NCBI RefSeq assembly: GCF_014652855.1
Contig: NZ_BMZP01000005.1
Coordinates: 226,782-263,538, forward strand
From: Novosphingobium pokkalii
GTDB taxonomy: Bacteria > Pseudomonadota > Alphaproteobacteria > Sphingomonadales > Sphingomonadaceae
Reading direction: 5' to 3'
Length of the DNA: 36,757 nt
Below the pieces are notes generated by a model. The model was not told where the DNA came from. It saw nothing but the letters and a program-made list of their open reading frames with translations, and did not search any database. The position numbers were made by a program, and so were the translations under genes. Below, one piece after another: positions 24,728 through 34,125 of the stretch; positions within the stretch are counted from its first letter, which is position 1, and each line of letters opens with the position of its first letter.

Positions 24728-25876
24728 TCAGTAGAAATCGGGGTTGCTGCGCACGTCGCGCAAGGTGATGCGGCCACCCAGCATGCTCATCACCCAGGCG
24801 GTGTAGGCCAGCACGATCGGCAGGAACACGATCGTGCACACCAGCATGATGAACAGCGTCAGGTGGCTGGACGAGGCATTCCACACCGTCAGGCTGGAAC
24901 GCGGATCGATCGACGAGGGCAGGATGTAGGGAAACATCGAGCAGCCCACCGTGGCGATGATCCCGGTCGTGGCCAGCGCGGTGCCGGCCAGCGTGGTCCA
25001 TCCCTGCCGCCGCGCCAGGCCCAGCAGCGCGACGAGCGGGCCGACCAGGCCGAGCAGCGGCGCGGCGATCATCCACGGGTGCAGGCCATAGTTGGCGAGC
25101 CAGGCGCCGGGGCGGGCCACACTCGCCACCAGCAGCGGGTTCGACGGGCCTTGCGTATCGACCAGGCCGGTCAGGGCCATGCCCATCGGACCCTTGGCCA
25201 CCATCACCCCGCCCAGCACGAACAGCGCCAGGCTGAGCAGCGCGGCAATCCGCGCAATCGCGCGGGCGCGGGCCAGCACCGGGCCTTCCTCGATCTTCAC
25301 CGCCAGCCAGCCGGCGCCATGCAGCGCCAGCATGGCCACCGACAGCAGCCCGGTGAGCAGCGTGAACGGCGTGAACAGTCCGAGCAGGCTGCCTTCGTAG
25401 GTCATGCGCAGATCGCCATCGAGGCGGAACGGCGCACCCACCAGCACGTTGCCCACGGCCACGCCGAACACCAGCGCGGGAACCAGGCCGCCTACGAACA
25501 GCGCCCAGTCCCAGCGGCTGCGCCAGGCGGCATCGGGCTTCTTGGAGCGATACTTGAACGCCACCGGCCGCAGGATCAGCGCCGAGAGCACCAGGAACAT
25601 GGCGAGGTAGAAGCCCGAGAAGCTGACGGCATAGACGAACGGCCAGGCCGCGAAGATCGCCCCGCCGCCAAGGATCAGCCACACCTGATGGCCTTCCCAA
25701 TGCGGCGCCACGGCGTTGATCACCAGGCGGCGTTCCTCGTCGCTGCGACCCACGAACGGCAGCAGCGCGGCCACGCCCAGGTCATAGCCATCGGTCAGGG
25801 CAAAGCCGATCAGCAGCACGCCGAGCAGCGCCCACCAGATGACCCGCAGGGTTTCGTAATCAAGCGGAATATGCAT
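24728..25876 (-). CDS. cydB: Cytochrome bd ubiquinol oxidase subunit II
   Basis: This 382-residue inner-membrane protein has about eight or nine hydrophobic spans and begins with the family-typical run DYETLRVIWWALLGVLLIGF and TDGYDLGVAALLPF. EGHQVWLILGGGAIFAAWP follows around residues 61-79. It partners CydA in the oxidase that reduces oxygen to water at low oxygen tension. It lies 12 bases after cydA and is followed by cydX. Confidence 0.97.
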   Translation of the reverse strand: MHIPLDYETLRVIWWALLGVLLIGFALTDGYDLGVAALLPFVGRSDEERRLVINAVAPHWEGHQVWLILGGGAIFAAWPFVYAVSFSGFYLAMFLVLSALILRPVAFKYRSKKPDAAWRSRWDWALFVGGLVPALVFGVAVGNVLVGAPFRLDGDLRMTYEGSLLGLFTPFTLLTGLLSVAMLALHGAGWLAVKIEEGPVLARARAIARIAALLSLALFVLGGVMVAKGPMGMALTGLVDTQGPSNPLLVASVARPGAWLANYGLHPWMIAAPLLGLVGPLVALLGLARRQGWTTLAGTALATTGIIATVGCSMFPYILPSSIDPRSSLTVWNASSSHLTLFIMLVCTIVFLPIVLAYTAWVMSMLGGRITLRDVRSNPDFY

Positions 25877-25888
25877 GGTCTTTCCCCC

Positions 25889-27469
25889 TCATTCGGCCGG
25901 CAGCGGGGCAAAACCCGCAGCGTGGGGTTGCGTGGCGTCTTCCTGATCGCTGTCGAAATGCTCGATCGGGCCTTTGCGGATCTGGGCCAGCATCAGGCGG
26001 ATCTCGATCACCGCCAGCGTGCCATAGAGCGCGGTAAAGCCGATGATCGTGGCCCAGACCTGCGGCACCGTCAGCGAAGAGGCACCCAGGAACGTGGGCA
26101 GCACGCCGTCCACCGCCCAGGGCTGGCGCCCGATTTCGGCCAGCACCCAGCCCGCCTCGATCGCCAGCCACGGCAGCGGAATGGCCACCACCGCCAGCTT
26201 CAGGAACCAGCGCCGGCGGAACCGGCAGGTGGAGGCGCACCAGAACGCCGCGCCGAAGAAGGCGATGAAGCCAAAGCCCAGCCCGGCCATGCCGCGAAAC
26301 AGGAAGAACATCGCCGGCACGTTGGGCACCGTGTCCCACGCCGCCTTGAGGATCAACGTGTCATCGGCCTGGCGCGGATCGGCGACATAGCGCTTGAGCA
26401 GCATGGCAAAGCCGATGTCCTGCTTGTGCGCCTCGAACGCCGCGCGCGCGGCCAGGTCGGTCCGGTTCCGCTTCAGGCGCTCCACCGCGTCATAGGCCAC
26501 CAGCCCGCTATGGATGCGCTCGTCGGCGCGCAGCACGAGTTCCTGGATGCCATCGATCTTGCCGGTCAGGCTGCGCGTGCCGATCAGGCCCATCAGGTAA
26601 GGCACCTCGATCGCGCCATGGGTGGTGCGCGCGGCAACGTCGGGCAGGCCGATCACGGTGAAGGAAGCGGGCGCGGGCTCGGTCTTCCACATCGCCTCGA
26701 TCGCGGCCAGCTTCATCTTCTGGTTATCGGTGAGGGTATAGCCGCTTTCATCGCCCAGCACGACGACCGACAGCGCCGAAGCCAGGCCGAACGCAGCGGC
26801 AACCATCATCGAGCGGCGCGCCACGTTGGTCCACTTGCCCTTGAGCAGGTAGAACGCGGAAACCCCCATCACGAACGTGGCGGCGCAGACATAGCCGGCG
26901 CTGACCGTGTGAACGAACTTAGCCTGGGCCACCGGATTGAACAGCACGGCCGAAAAATCGGTCACTTCCATCCGCATCGTATCGGGGTTGAAGGTCGCGC
27001 CGACCGGGTTCTGCATCCAGCCGTTGGCGATCAGGATCCACAGCGCGGAAAGATTGGTGCCCAGCGCGACCAGGAACGTGACGGCCAGATGCTGGCGCCG
27101 GCTCAGCCGGTCCCAGCCAAAGAACATCACCCCCACCATCGTGGCTTCCAGGAAGAAGGCCATCAGCCCTTCGATCGCCAGCGGCGCCCCGAAGATATCG
27201 CCGACATAGTGCGCGTAATAGGCCCAGTTGGTGCCGAACTCGAATTCCATGGTCAGGCCCGTGGCCACGCCCAGCACGAAATTGATGCCGAACAGCTTGC
27301 CCCAGAAGCGGGTGATGATCCGCCAGATCGGGCGCTTGGTGATCACATAGATGCTCTCCATGATCACCAGCATGAAGGACAGCCCCAGCGTGAGCGGGAC
27401 GAACAGGAAGTGATACATGGCCGTCAGCGCGAACTGAAGGCGGGATAGCTCGATGACTGCCATGTCCAT
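25889..27469 (-). CDS. cydA: Cytochrome bd ubiquinol oxidase subunit I
   Basis: This 526-residue subunit carries the quinol site and haems b558, b595 and d. A haem-ligand His lies in LTAMYHFLFVPLTLG near residue 20, a second in KFVHTVSAGYV, and the diagnostic GRQPWAV motif is near the C-terminal third. The periplasmic quinol loop is the long type, resembling the enteric proteins around KLAAIEAMWKTEPAPASF and LLKRYVADPRQAD. I chose the start at 27469 (MDMAVIELSRLQ) for the upstream AGAGGGAA; the frame is open 21 codons further. An FNR-type box lies about 110 bases upstream. Confidence 0.97.
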   Translation of the reverse strand: MDMAVIELSRLQFALTAMYHFLFVPLTLGLSFMLVIMESIYVITKRPIWRIITRFWGKLFGINFVLGVATGLTMEFEFGTNWAYYAHYVGDIFGAPLAIEGLMAFFLEATMVGVMFFGWDRLSRRQHLAVTFLVALGTNLSALWILIANGWMQNPVGATFNPDTMRMEVTDFSAVLFNPVAQAKFVHTVSAGYVCAATFVMGVSAFYLLKGKWTNVARRSMMVAAAFGLASALSVVVLGDESGYTLTDNQKMKLAAIEAMWKTEPAPASFTVIGLPDVAARTTHGAIEVPYLMGLIGTRSLTGKIDGIQELVLRADERIHSGLVAYDAVERLKRNRTDLAARAAFEAHKQDIGFAMLLKRYVADPRQADDTLILKAAWDTVPNVPAMFFLFRGMAGLGFGFIAFFGAAFWCASTCRFRRRWFLKLAVVAIPLPWLAIEAGWVLAEIGRQPWAVDGVLPTFLGASSLTVPQVWATIIGFTALYGTLAVIEIRLMLAQIRKGPIEHFDSDQEDATQPHAAGFAPLPAE

Positions 27470-27546
27470 GGCGACTTTCCCTCTGCTACGGCGCGTTCGA
27501 GGCCGGGTGATTCCCGGCAGAACAGGCGACAAGTGCGCGGCGCCGC

Positions 27547-27586
27547 GTTAAACCCTGCTGCGGCTCGACAATTTGACGGCGATCAA
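27547..27586 (-). promoter_or_regulatory. FNR/FixK-type box and -10 for cydA
   Basis: TTGACGGCGATCAA at 27573-27586 fits TTGAY-N4-ATCAA, the FNR-family consensus. On the minus strand a -10-like TTTAAC at 27552-27547 is centred 30 bases from the box centre. That is the spacing of activator-dependent promoters with the box near -41.5. This supports oxygen-responsive activation of cydABX. No such -10 is seen in the cydDC direction. Confidence 0.65.
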
Positions 27587-27705
27587 TCCCGAGGCGGTTT
27601 TCTTGCGGCAAACGCCCGATGCGAAACGCAATTTTCTGCCCGGAGCGATCTTTTCGAATTGTTTCGCAGTCTATCACGGTTTGCCGTTTCACGAAGTAGG
27701 ACAGA

Positions 27706-29364
27706 TTGTCGCACACGCCCCCTGCCCCGACCGGCCCAACCCCTACCGGCCCCGCTCGTCCCCCTGCCCTGCGCCCACCCCGCTCGCTGCGCGCCACGGC
27801 GTGGTGGCTGGCCGATAGCGCGGGGGCCATACCCGCCGCGCTGGGCCTGGCCTGGGCGGTTGCCGCGCAGGCCGGCAATGGGCCGATGTGGCCCGCCGCC
27901 GCGCTGCTGGTGCTGGGCGGCGCGGCGCGCGCCCTGGCCGTGGCGCAGGCGCGCCTGGCGGGCCAGGGGCTGGCCGCGCGCTTCCAATCCGGCTTGCGCC
28001 AGGTGCTGTGGCCGGCGCTGCTGCCCAGCCGCATGGCGCGCGGCGCGCTGGTGGGCGAAGACGCGCACCTGGCGGTGGACACGATCGACCGCACCGAAGG
28101 CCTTGTCGCCCGCTTCCTGCCCCTGCGCGGCGCCAGCGCGGCCGCGCCCCTGCTGATCGCGCTGGCGGTGGCCCCGGCAAGCTGGGTGTCCGCCATGATC
28201 ATGCTCGCCACGCTGGTGCCGTTCGTGCTCGGCCTGGTGCTGGCCGGGGGCCTCGCCGCGCGACGGGCGCGGGCGCAGCATGCGGCACTGACCCGCGCTT
28301 CGGGCCTGTTCGTCGATCGCATTGCCCACTTGCCGCTGATCGTGGCGAGCGGCGCAGAAGAGCGCGTCGGCCGCCAGCTTGCCGGCGCGACGCAGGACGT
28401 GGCGCACCGCACCATGGCGGTCCTGGCCGTGGCTTTTGCCTCCAACGCCATTCTCGAATTTTTCGCCGCGCTCTGCGTGGCGCTGGTGGCGGTCTATTGC
28501 GGCTTTGCCCTCTTGGGCCTGCTGCCCTTCCCCGCGCCGGAACACCTGACGCTGGCCCGCGCCTTCTACACCCTGGCGCTGGCGCCCGAATTCTACCTCG
28601 GGATGCGCCGCCTCGCGGCCGCCTATCACGACAAGCAGACCGGCGAAGCCGCGCTGGAGGCGCTCGACACAGCCATGACCGCGCTGCCCGATGCGCCGCC
28701 AACGGTGCCCGCCCCGACACGTCTGCGTGGCCAGGACGTGGTGATCGCCTATCCCGATGGCACGCGCATAGGCCCGCTGGCGTGGGACTGGCCCGGCCCC
28801 GGCCTGCACGCCGTGACCGGCGCCACCGGCAGCGGCAAGTCTTCGCTGCTGCTCGCGCTGGTCGGCCAGGCCCCGCTGGCGCAGGGCCAGATCCTCGGGG
28901 CGTCGGGCGCGCTCCAGCCCAGCGCGTTCAACGCCGCCGTGGGCTGGGCCGGGCAAGCCGTGGCGCTACCGCCCGGCAGCCTGCGCCGCAATCTGGCGCT
29001 CGGCGGCGCGCCAACCGCAAGCGACGCGGCGATGCACACCCTGCTCGAAAGCCTGGGCCTGGGCACCATGCTCGCCCGGCGCGAAGGGCTGGACACCACG
29101 CTCGACCATCGCGGCTCCGGCCTCTCCGGGGGCGAACGCCGCAGGGTGGGCCTGGCCCGCGCGATCCTGTCGGGCCGGCCGATCCTGCTGCTCGATGAAC
29201 CCACCGCCGATCTCGATTCCGCCAGCGCCACTGCGGTGCGCGCCGTGCTGGCGACGCTTGCGCGCGATCGCCTGGTGATCGTCGCCACGCACGATGCCGA
29301 TCTCGTCGCCCTCGCGCAGACGCGCTGCGCGGTGGACGCGGTGGAAGGGGGGCTGGCGGCATGA
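27706..29364 (+). CDS. cydD: ABC exporter subunit CydD (cytochrome bd assembly)
   Basis: The 552-residue protein fuses a transmembrane domain (hydrophobic spans between about residues 35 and 300) to an ATPase domain with Walker A GATGSGKSS, signature LSGGERRRVGLARA and Walker B ILLLDEPT. CydDC exports cysteine/glutathione and is needed for bd oxidase assembly. The start is a TTG at 27706 with GTAGGA close upstream; no ATG precedes the first span. The stop overlaps the cydC start by 4 bases. It diverges from cydABX. CydD rather than CydC is assigned from gene order and sequence style. Confidence 0.9.
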   Translation: MSHTPPAPTGPTPTGPARPPALRPPRSLRATAWWLADSAGAIPAALGLAWAVAAQAGNGPMWPAAALLVLGGAARALAVAQARLAGQGLAARFQSGLRQVLWPALLPSRMARGALVGEDAHLAVDTIDRTEGLVARFLPLRGASAAAPLLIALAVAPASWVSAMIMLATLVPFVLGLVLAGGLAARRARAQHAALTRASGLFVDRIAHLPLIVASGAEERVGRQLAGATQDVAHRTMAVLAVAFASNAILEFFAALCVALVAVYCGFALLGLLPFPAPEHLTLARAFYTLALAPEFYLGMRRLAAAYHDKQTGEAALEALDTAMTALPDAPPTVPAPTRLRGQDVVIAYPDGTRIGPLAWDWPGPGLHAVTGATGSGKSSLLLALVGQAPLAQGQILGASGALQPSAFNAAVGWAGQAVALPPGSLRRNLALGGAPTASDAAMHTLLESLGLGTMLARREGLDTTLDHRGSGLSGGERRRVGLARAILSGRPILLLDEPTADLDSASATAVRAVLATLARDRLVIVATHDADLVALAQTRCAVDAVEGGLAA

Positions 29365-30935
29365 TCGATCCACTCGCCGCCCCGCTCGCGCGCCAGCGTG
29401 GCCCCTTGCGCGCGGCCATGGCCTGCGCCGTGCTCGCCGCGCTCGCCGCCGTCGGCCTGCTGGGCGTGGCCGGCTGGTTCCTCGCCGGGGCGGCGCTGGC
29501 CGGGCTGGGCGGGCCGCTGGCCGTCACCGCGTTCAACTATCTGCTGCCCAGCGCAGGCATCCGCGCCGCCGCGATCACCCGCACGGCCAGCCGCTATGGC
29601 GAGCGCCTGCTCGGCCACCGCGCCGCGCTGTTCGCCCTGGCCGACGTGCGCGCCAGCCTGTTTGCCCGCATTGCCCAGGCCGCTCTGGCTGGCAATGCGC
29701 CGCTGCGCTGGGGCGCCCTGGCGGCGCGGTTCGGCCGCGATGTCGATCTGCTGGAAGATGCCGCGATCCGCCGCGTTGCGCGGCTGGGCGCGATCACCGC
29801 CGGGCTGGCCGCGCTGGCGCTCACCCTGCCGCTGGGCTGGGCGGCCGTGCTGGCGCTGGCCGTGGGACTTGGCGCCATGCGACTGGCCGGGCGCGCGCTG
29901 GCCACGCAGCGCCTGCCCGCGCTTCAGCAAGACCTGGCCCAGGCCCACGCCGCGCTCGCCGCCGACTATGCCGAAATGGCCGGCCCGGCGGTGGACATCG
30001 CGGTCTATGGCCTGGCCCCGGCAATGACGGCGGCCCTGGCGGAGCGCGCCGCTGCGCAAGCCGCTGCACAGGCCGCACTGGCCCGCGCCGAAGCCGCGAT
30101 CACCGCTGTCCAGGCGCTGCTCGCCGCCCTCACTCTGGCGGCCATGGCATTGCTGGCGCAAGGCCCTGCCCCGCTGCTGGCGCTGGCGCTGCTGGCCGCC
30201 ATGGCCGCGCTGGAACCCTGGGCCGGCCTTGCCGCGCACGACAGCCGCGCCCCCGACGTGCGCCTCGCTGCCGAACGGATCGCGCAGGCCGGTGAAACGC
30301 AGGCGCAACCCGCCGCGCCCGTCGCGCTCCTGGCCGGCGTGCCCACGCTGACCATCGCCGGGACAACTTTCGCCCCTGGCGCAAGGGTGCGGCTCGATGG
30401 TCCATCGGGCGCGGGCAAGACGCGGCTGCTCGAAACGCTCGCGGGCCTGCGCGGCGATGCGCCCCGGGCTCTGGCCGTGGGCGGGCATGATCCGCGCGTG
30501 CTGGGCCTCGCCGGCCTGCGCGCGCATCTGGCGCTGATGCCGCAGGCGGCCCCGCTGATCGCCGGCACGGTGGCCGACAATCTCGCCCTTGCCCGCCCCG
30601 GCATCGATCGCGCGGCCATGGCGCGGGCGCTGCATCTTGCCTGCGCCGACGATGTCGTTGCCACGCTGCCCGATGGGCTCGATCAATGGCTCGGCAGCGA
30701 CGGCGCGCGGCTTTCGGGTGGCCAGCGCCGTCGCATCGCGCTCGCCCGCGCGCTGCTCTCGGGCCGCCCCTGGCTGCTGCTCGACGAGCCGAGCGAAGGG
30801 CTGGACCTGCTGACCGAAGCGCGCCTTTGCCGGCGCCTTGGCGCATGGCTGGACGAGACCGGCACGGGCCTGGTGCTGGTCAGCCATCGCCCGGCGATGG
30901 CCGCCCTCGCAGACCGGGTCGTGCCGGTGTTATAA
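29361..30935 (+). CDS. cydC: ABC exporter subunit CydC (cytochrome bd assembly)
   Basis: The 524-residue half-transporter has about six membrane spans in its first 280 residues, with TASRYGERLLGHRAALFALADVR between, a CydC-like segment. The ATPase domain has Walker A GPSGAGKTR, signature LSGGQRRRIALARA and Walker B LLLDEPS, with VSHRP as switch. It forms a heterodimer with CydD. The ATGA overlap with cydD indicates translational coupling. It ends 5 bases before the convergent glycine-rich gene, with no terminator hairpin evident between them. Confidence 0.92.
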   Translation: MIDPLAAPLARQRGPLRAAMACAVLAALAAVGLLGVAGWFLAGAALAGLGGPLAVTAFNYLLPSAGIRAAAITRTASRYGERLLGHRAALFALADVRASLFARIAQAALAGNAPLRWGALAARFGRDVDLLEDAAIRRVARLGAITAGLAALALTLPLGWAAVLALAVGLGAMRLAGRALATQRLPALQQDLAQAHAALAADYAEMAGPAVDIAVYGLAPAMTAALAERAAAQAAAQAALARAEAAITAVQALLAALTLAAMALLAQGPAPLLALALLAAMAALEPWAGLAAHDSRAPDVRLAAERIAQAGETQAQPAAPVALLAGVPTLTIAGTTFAPGARVRLDGPSGAGKTRLLETLAGLRGDAPRALAVGGHDPRVLGLAGLRAHLALMPQAAPLIAGTVADNLALARPGIDRAAMARALHLACADDVVATLPDGLDQWLGSDGARLSGGQRRRIALARALLSGRPWLLLDEPSEGLDLLTEARLCRRLGAWLDETGTGLVLVSHRPAMAALADRVVPVL

Positions 30936-30940
30936 CTACT

Positions 30941-31369
30941 TTACCAGCCGCGCCAGCCGCCGCCCTGGCGGGCCTCGTTGTTGATCCAGCCCTCGATGCG
31001 GTCATAGCGCATGGCGATCCGGCCCACAGAGCGCCAATCGCCTTCGCCGCATTCGTTGCGCTGGCGTGCTTCGAGATCGTCGATCGCGTCGTGGATGCGG
31101 TCGGCGCGGCGCGGGTCGATGTCGCCTTCGTCCACCTCGTGGCGCAGGCGCGCTTCCAGGCCGTGCGCGCGCTGGCCGGAGCAGACCAGGTCGGCCATGC
31201 GCCGGCCCTGCCAATAGCCCCCGCCATATCCGCCACCATAGGCTCCCCCGTAACCGCCGCCGTAACCGCCCCCGTAGCCACCCCACGCCTGGGCCTGGGC
31301 CGTGCCGGCAGCGGCGCCGCCAATGGTCAGGGCTGCGGCCAGGATCGTCGCGATGCGAATGCTCTTCAT
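30941..31369 (-). CDS. Small secreted glycine/tyrosine-rich protein
   Basis: The 142-residue product has a signal peptide ending in AQA at about residue 27. Six or so GGYG/GGGY repeats follow to about residue 52, then a helical, charged C-terminal half with two Cys (LVCSGQ and RNECGEGD) and RADRIHDAIDDLEARQ. GGGAGA-like Shine-Dalgarno bases precede the ATG. No family was recognised. Secretion to the periplasm or envelope and a possible disulfide between the two Cys are inferred. It is convergent with cydC. Confidence 0.8.
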   Translation of the reverse strand: MKSIRIATILAAALTIGGAAAGTAQAQAWGGYGGGYGGGYGGAYGGGYGGGYWQGRRMADLVCSGQRAHGLEARLRHEVDEGDIDPRRADRIHDAIDDLEARQRNECGEGDWRSVGRIAMRYDRIEGWINNEARQGGGWRGW

Positions 31370-31479
31370 GTCGTGTCTCCCACCTTGGGTCTTTCCGTCC
31401 CGAAAGCAGGATTACCGCGCGCCGCCTGCGCGCAACTTGAACCGTCCGTCGCCCGCCGTTCAGCAAGGGCGACGCGCAA

Positions 31480-31513
31480 AAAAGAAGCGGGCAGTTCGCA
31501 TGGAACTGCCCGC
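31480..31513 (-). terminator. Rho-independent terminator of the second TonB receptor
   Basis: On the minus strand, GCGGGCAGTTC pairs perfectly with GAACTGCCCGC over 11 bp (31487-31513) and is followed by CTTCTTTTTTG. It starts 29 bases after the receptor stop at 31542. Confidence 0.88.
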
Positions 31514-31541
31514 CCAGTGAGGGCTCGGGATCTTGTTGAAA

Positions 31542-33989
31542 TCAGAAGCTGAGCGCGATCTCGGCGCCGAAGGTGCGCGGCGGGTTGAAGTTGCCGTAAT
31601 CGCCCAGCACCGCATCGTTCGCGCCCGAACGGCGGTAGATGTAGGTGGTGTTGAGCAGGTTGCGGCTCCAGGCCGAGAACGTCGCGGTGGTGCCGCCGCT
31701 GAGCGGTACCGAGGCCAGCGCGATGCGGCCATTGACCACGAAGCTCGAGTCCGTCTTCACCGACTCGTTTTGGAAGCTGTATTGGGGATCGGCGTAGTTG
31801 GCATCGAGGTGCACGCGCAGTTCGCTGCCATTGGCATTGACCGGCAGGGCATAGTCGATCGCGCCCGAGGCGGCGTTGGTCGGGGTATAGACCACATAGA
31901 CCTGATAGAGCGCGTTGTTGAGGAACGGGTTCGGCGTCGCCGGCACGTGGGTATAGGTATAGGCGTAGGACGCGCTCAGCGTCAGGCCTTGCGCGGCCTG
32001 CACCGTCAGGTCCGCTTCCACCCCGCGAATGCGCGAGGTGCCCGGCGCATTGCGGGTTTCCTCGGTGTGCAGGTTGTACGTCGGGTTGGGCTGGCCGTTG
32101 TCGAGATAGGGCCGGGTGTCGACATTGTCGAAGTCGGTCTGCGTGCCGGTGCGGTCCATCATGTAGCCGGCCAGGTTCAGGCGCACGCGATGGTCCATCA
32201 GGTCCATCTTGGCGCCCACTTCATAGGCCTTGACCACTTCCGGCCCGAACGCGGCAAAGGTCTGCGAACGATCGTTGGCGCCGCCGGCGCGATAGCCGGT
32301 GGAATACTTGGCATAGGCGTGGATCGCGTCGGTCAGGTCATAGGCCGCCACGACCAGCGGATCGAACCGGCTGACGGTGGCGTGGAACTGATAGTCCGTC
32401 GCCGCGCCCTGCACGATGTAGAGCGTGCCGTCGCGCTTGTCGTGGGTATAGCGGCCACCCACGGTCAGGTGGAACTTGTCGTTCAGCGCATCGGGGGTGA
32501 ACGTCGCCTGGCCGAACGCGGCATAGCTCTTGGCATAGGCCTGGCTGGCGCGCTGGAGGAACTGCTGGCCGATCGCCCAGCCCTGGTTCGACGAGGTTAC
32601 CGCACCGACCACGGTTTCGCTGTTGATGGTATAGCCGGTGCCATCCACGTTCCAGGTGTTGGACGAAGGCGTCGCGGCCTGCTCCTGCGCGCGCTCGGAG
32701 AAGTAGTAGGCGCCCAGCACATAGTCGACCTGCGGCAGGCTGCCGACCAGTTGCAGTTCCTGGCTGAACTGGCGCTGGTTGAGGAACGAGAGGCTATAGC
32801 GGCTGAACCCGGTGTTGGGCGCAAAGATCGTGCGCGCCGCGCCGCCGGAATTGTCCCACTGGTCGGTCGAGACGGTGCGCCATGCGGTGATCGAGCGCAG
32901 TTGCACGTGCGGCGCCAGGTCATAGCTCAGGTGCAGCGAGGTGCCTTCGGTGCGGTCCACGCTGGGCTGCTGCGGCACGCCGATCGGCGCCACGCTCACG
33001 CGCTTGTCGCCGGTCGGCGACATCAGCGAGGACAGCGGCGCGATGCACGAAGAGCAGGCCGTGGTCGTGCCCGGCGCAACCAGGATGTACTTGCCGTTGC
33101 CGTTGGGGTTCTGGATATATTGCCCAACCGTTTTGCCGAGCGGGTTGTAGGTGATCAACTGGCTGTAGTTGGGCGTGTTTTCGTCCTTGGCCTTGTCATA
33201 CGACACAACCGCGGTGAAATTGGGCGCCGGGGTCCACTTGGCCGAAACGCGGCCACCGGTGCGATCATACTGGTTCCAGCCGGCCTGGCCCGCCAGCGGG
33301 TTCTTCACCGTGGGGTCCTGGTGCTGGTGCACGCCGTCGATCTTGATGGCGATGTTGTTGAATTCCGGCAGGTCGAGGTGGCCTTCCACCGAGTTGCTGC
33401 CGAAATTGCCGACGCCGGCGGAAAAGCGGCCGTCAAACTTGCCGGTGGGGTCCTTGGTCACGATGCTGACCGCGCCGCCTTCGGTGTTGCGGCCGAACAG
33501 GGTGCCCTGCGGGCCTTTCAGCACTTCGATGCGCTGCACGTCGAACAGCGCGGCGTTGAGGCCCTGCGAGCGGGCGAGATAGACGCCGTCGATATAGACG
33601 CCCACGCCGGTATCGCGCGCGGTCTGGTTCTGGTCGAACGGCACGATGCCGCGAATGCCCACGGTCAGCGCCGACTGGCGCGCCTCGAACGTGGCGACGC
33701 GGAGCGACGGCACGCCGCCATCGGCCAGGTCGATCAGGCTCTGGATGTGGCGATCCTTGATGATCTGGTCGTTCACCACCGAGATCGCCACCGGGGTCTT
33801 TTGCAGGTTGGTTTCGCGCTTGGTGGCGGTCACCACGATTTCGCTGAGCCGCGAGCCGGTGTCTGCGGCCTCGGGCGCGGCTTCGGCCGCAGGGGCATCG
33901 GATGCGGCATGGGCAACGCCGGCGTTGAGCCAGGCGAGGACCATCATCGACGATGCCAGGGCGGCCTTGGAAGCCTTGGAATAAGTCAC
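31542..33989 (-). CDS. TonB-dependent outer-membrane receptor
   Basis: The 815-residue protein has a signal peptide ending AHA at residue 28, a probable TonB-contact segment EIVVTATKRETN (50-61), and a plug with VQRIEVLKGPQGTLFGRNTEGGAVS. A long beta-barrel ends in ALSF with terminal Phe. The start is a GTG at 33989, chosen because GGAGGAG lies 7 bases upstream; the frame is open 22 codons further. A CSSC pair in an extracellular-type loop (TTACSSCIAPL) is unusual. Substrate is unknown. It diverges from the sensor kinase pair, which may control it. Confidence 0.92.
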   Translation of the reverse strand: MTYSKASKAALASSMMVLAWLNAGVAHAASDAPAAEAAPEAADTGSRLSEIVVTATKRETNLQKTPVAISVVNDQIIKDRHIQSLIDLADGGVPSLRVATFEARQSALTVGIRGIVPFDQNQTARDTGVGVYIDGVYLARSQGLNAALFDVQRIEVLKGPQGTLFGRNTEGGAVSIVTKDPTGKFDGRFSAGVGNFGSNSVEGHLDLPEFNNIAIKIDGVHQHQDPTVKNPLAGQAGWNQYDRTGGRVSAKWTPAPNFTAVVSYDKAKDENTPNYSQLITYNPLGKTVGQYIQNPNGNGKYILVAPGTTTACSSCIAPLSSLMSPTGDKRVSVAPIGVPQQPSVDRTEGTSLHLSYDLAPHVQLRSITAWRTVSTDQWDNSGGAARTIFAPNTGFSRYSLSFLNQRQFSQELQLVGSLPQVDYVLGAYYFSERAQEQAATPSSNTWNVDGTGYTINSETVVGAVTSSNQGWAIGQQFLQRASQAYAKSYAAFGQATFTPDALNDKFHLTVGGRYTHDKRDGTLYIVQGAATDYQFHATVSRFDPLVVAAYDLTDAIHAYAKYSTGYRAGGANDRSQTFAAFGPEVVKAYEVGAKMDLMDHRVRLNLAGYMMDRTGTQTDFDNVDTRPYLDNGQPNPTYNLHTEETRNAPGTSRIRGVEADLTVQAAQGLTLSASYAYTYTHVPATPNPFLNNALYQVYVVYTPTNAASGAIDYALPVNANGSELRVHLDANYADPQYSFQNESVKTDSSFVVNGRIALASVPLSGGTTATFSAWSRNLLNTTYIYRRSGANDAVLGDYGNFNPPRTFGAEIALSF

Positions 33990-34057
33990 GTGTGCACTCC
34001 TCCGCAACGAGTCTGTATCTTTCGTTACGGCGCCAGTACCCATCGATAATTGCACTT

Positions 34058-34076
34058 GTGTGACAGAGCATCACAC
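34058..34076. promoter_or_regulatory. GTGTGA-N7-TCACAC palindrome between TonB receptor and kinase
   Basis: A 6-bp inverted repeat with a 7-base centre lies in the divergent promoter region, 69 bases upstream of the receptor start. It resembles a CRP-family site, but the spacer is one base longer than the consensus. It may be the target of the adjacent response regulator instead. Confidence 0.35.
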
Positions 34077-34125
34077 TATCCATCCGGCATTTGCCGTGCC
34101 GCGCGATCGTGGCATGGAAGCGGGC

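Noticed and set aside
24863..27448. Open frame of 861 codons on the plus strand
   Set aside because: It is antisense to cydB and cydA, both unambiguous.
31533..34049. Open frame of 838 codons on the plus strand
   Set aside because: It mirrors the second TonB receptor, which has signal peptide, plug motifs, terminal Phe and its own terminator.
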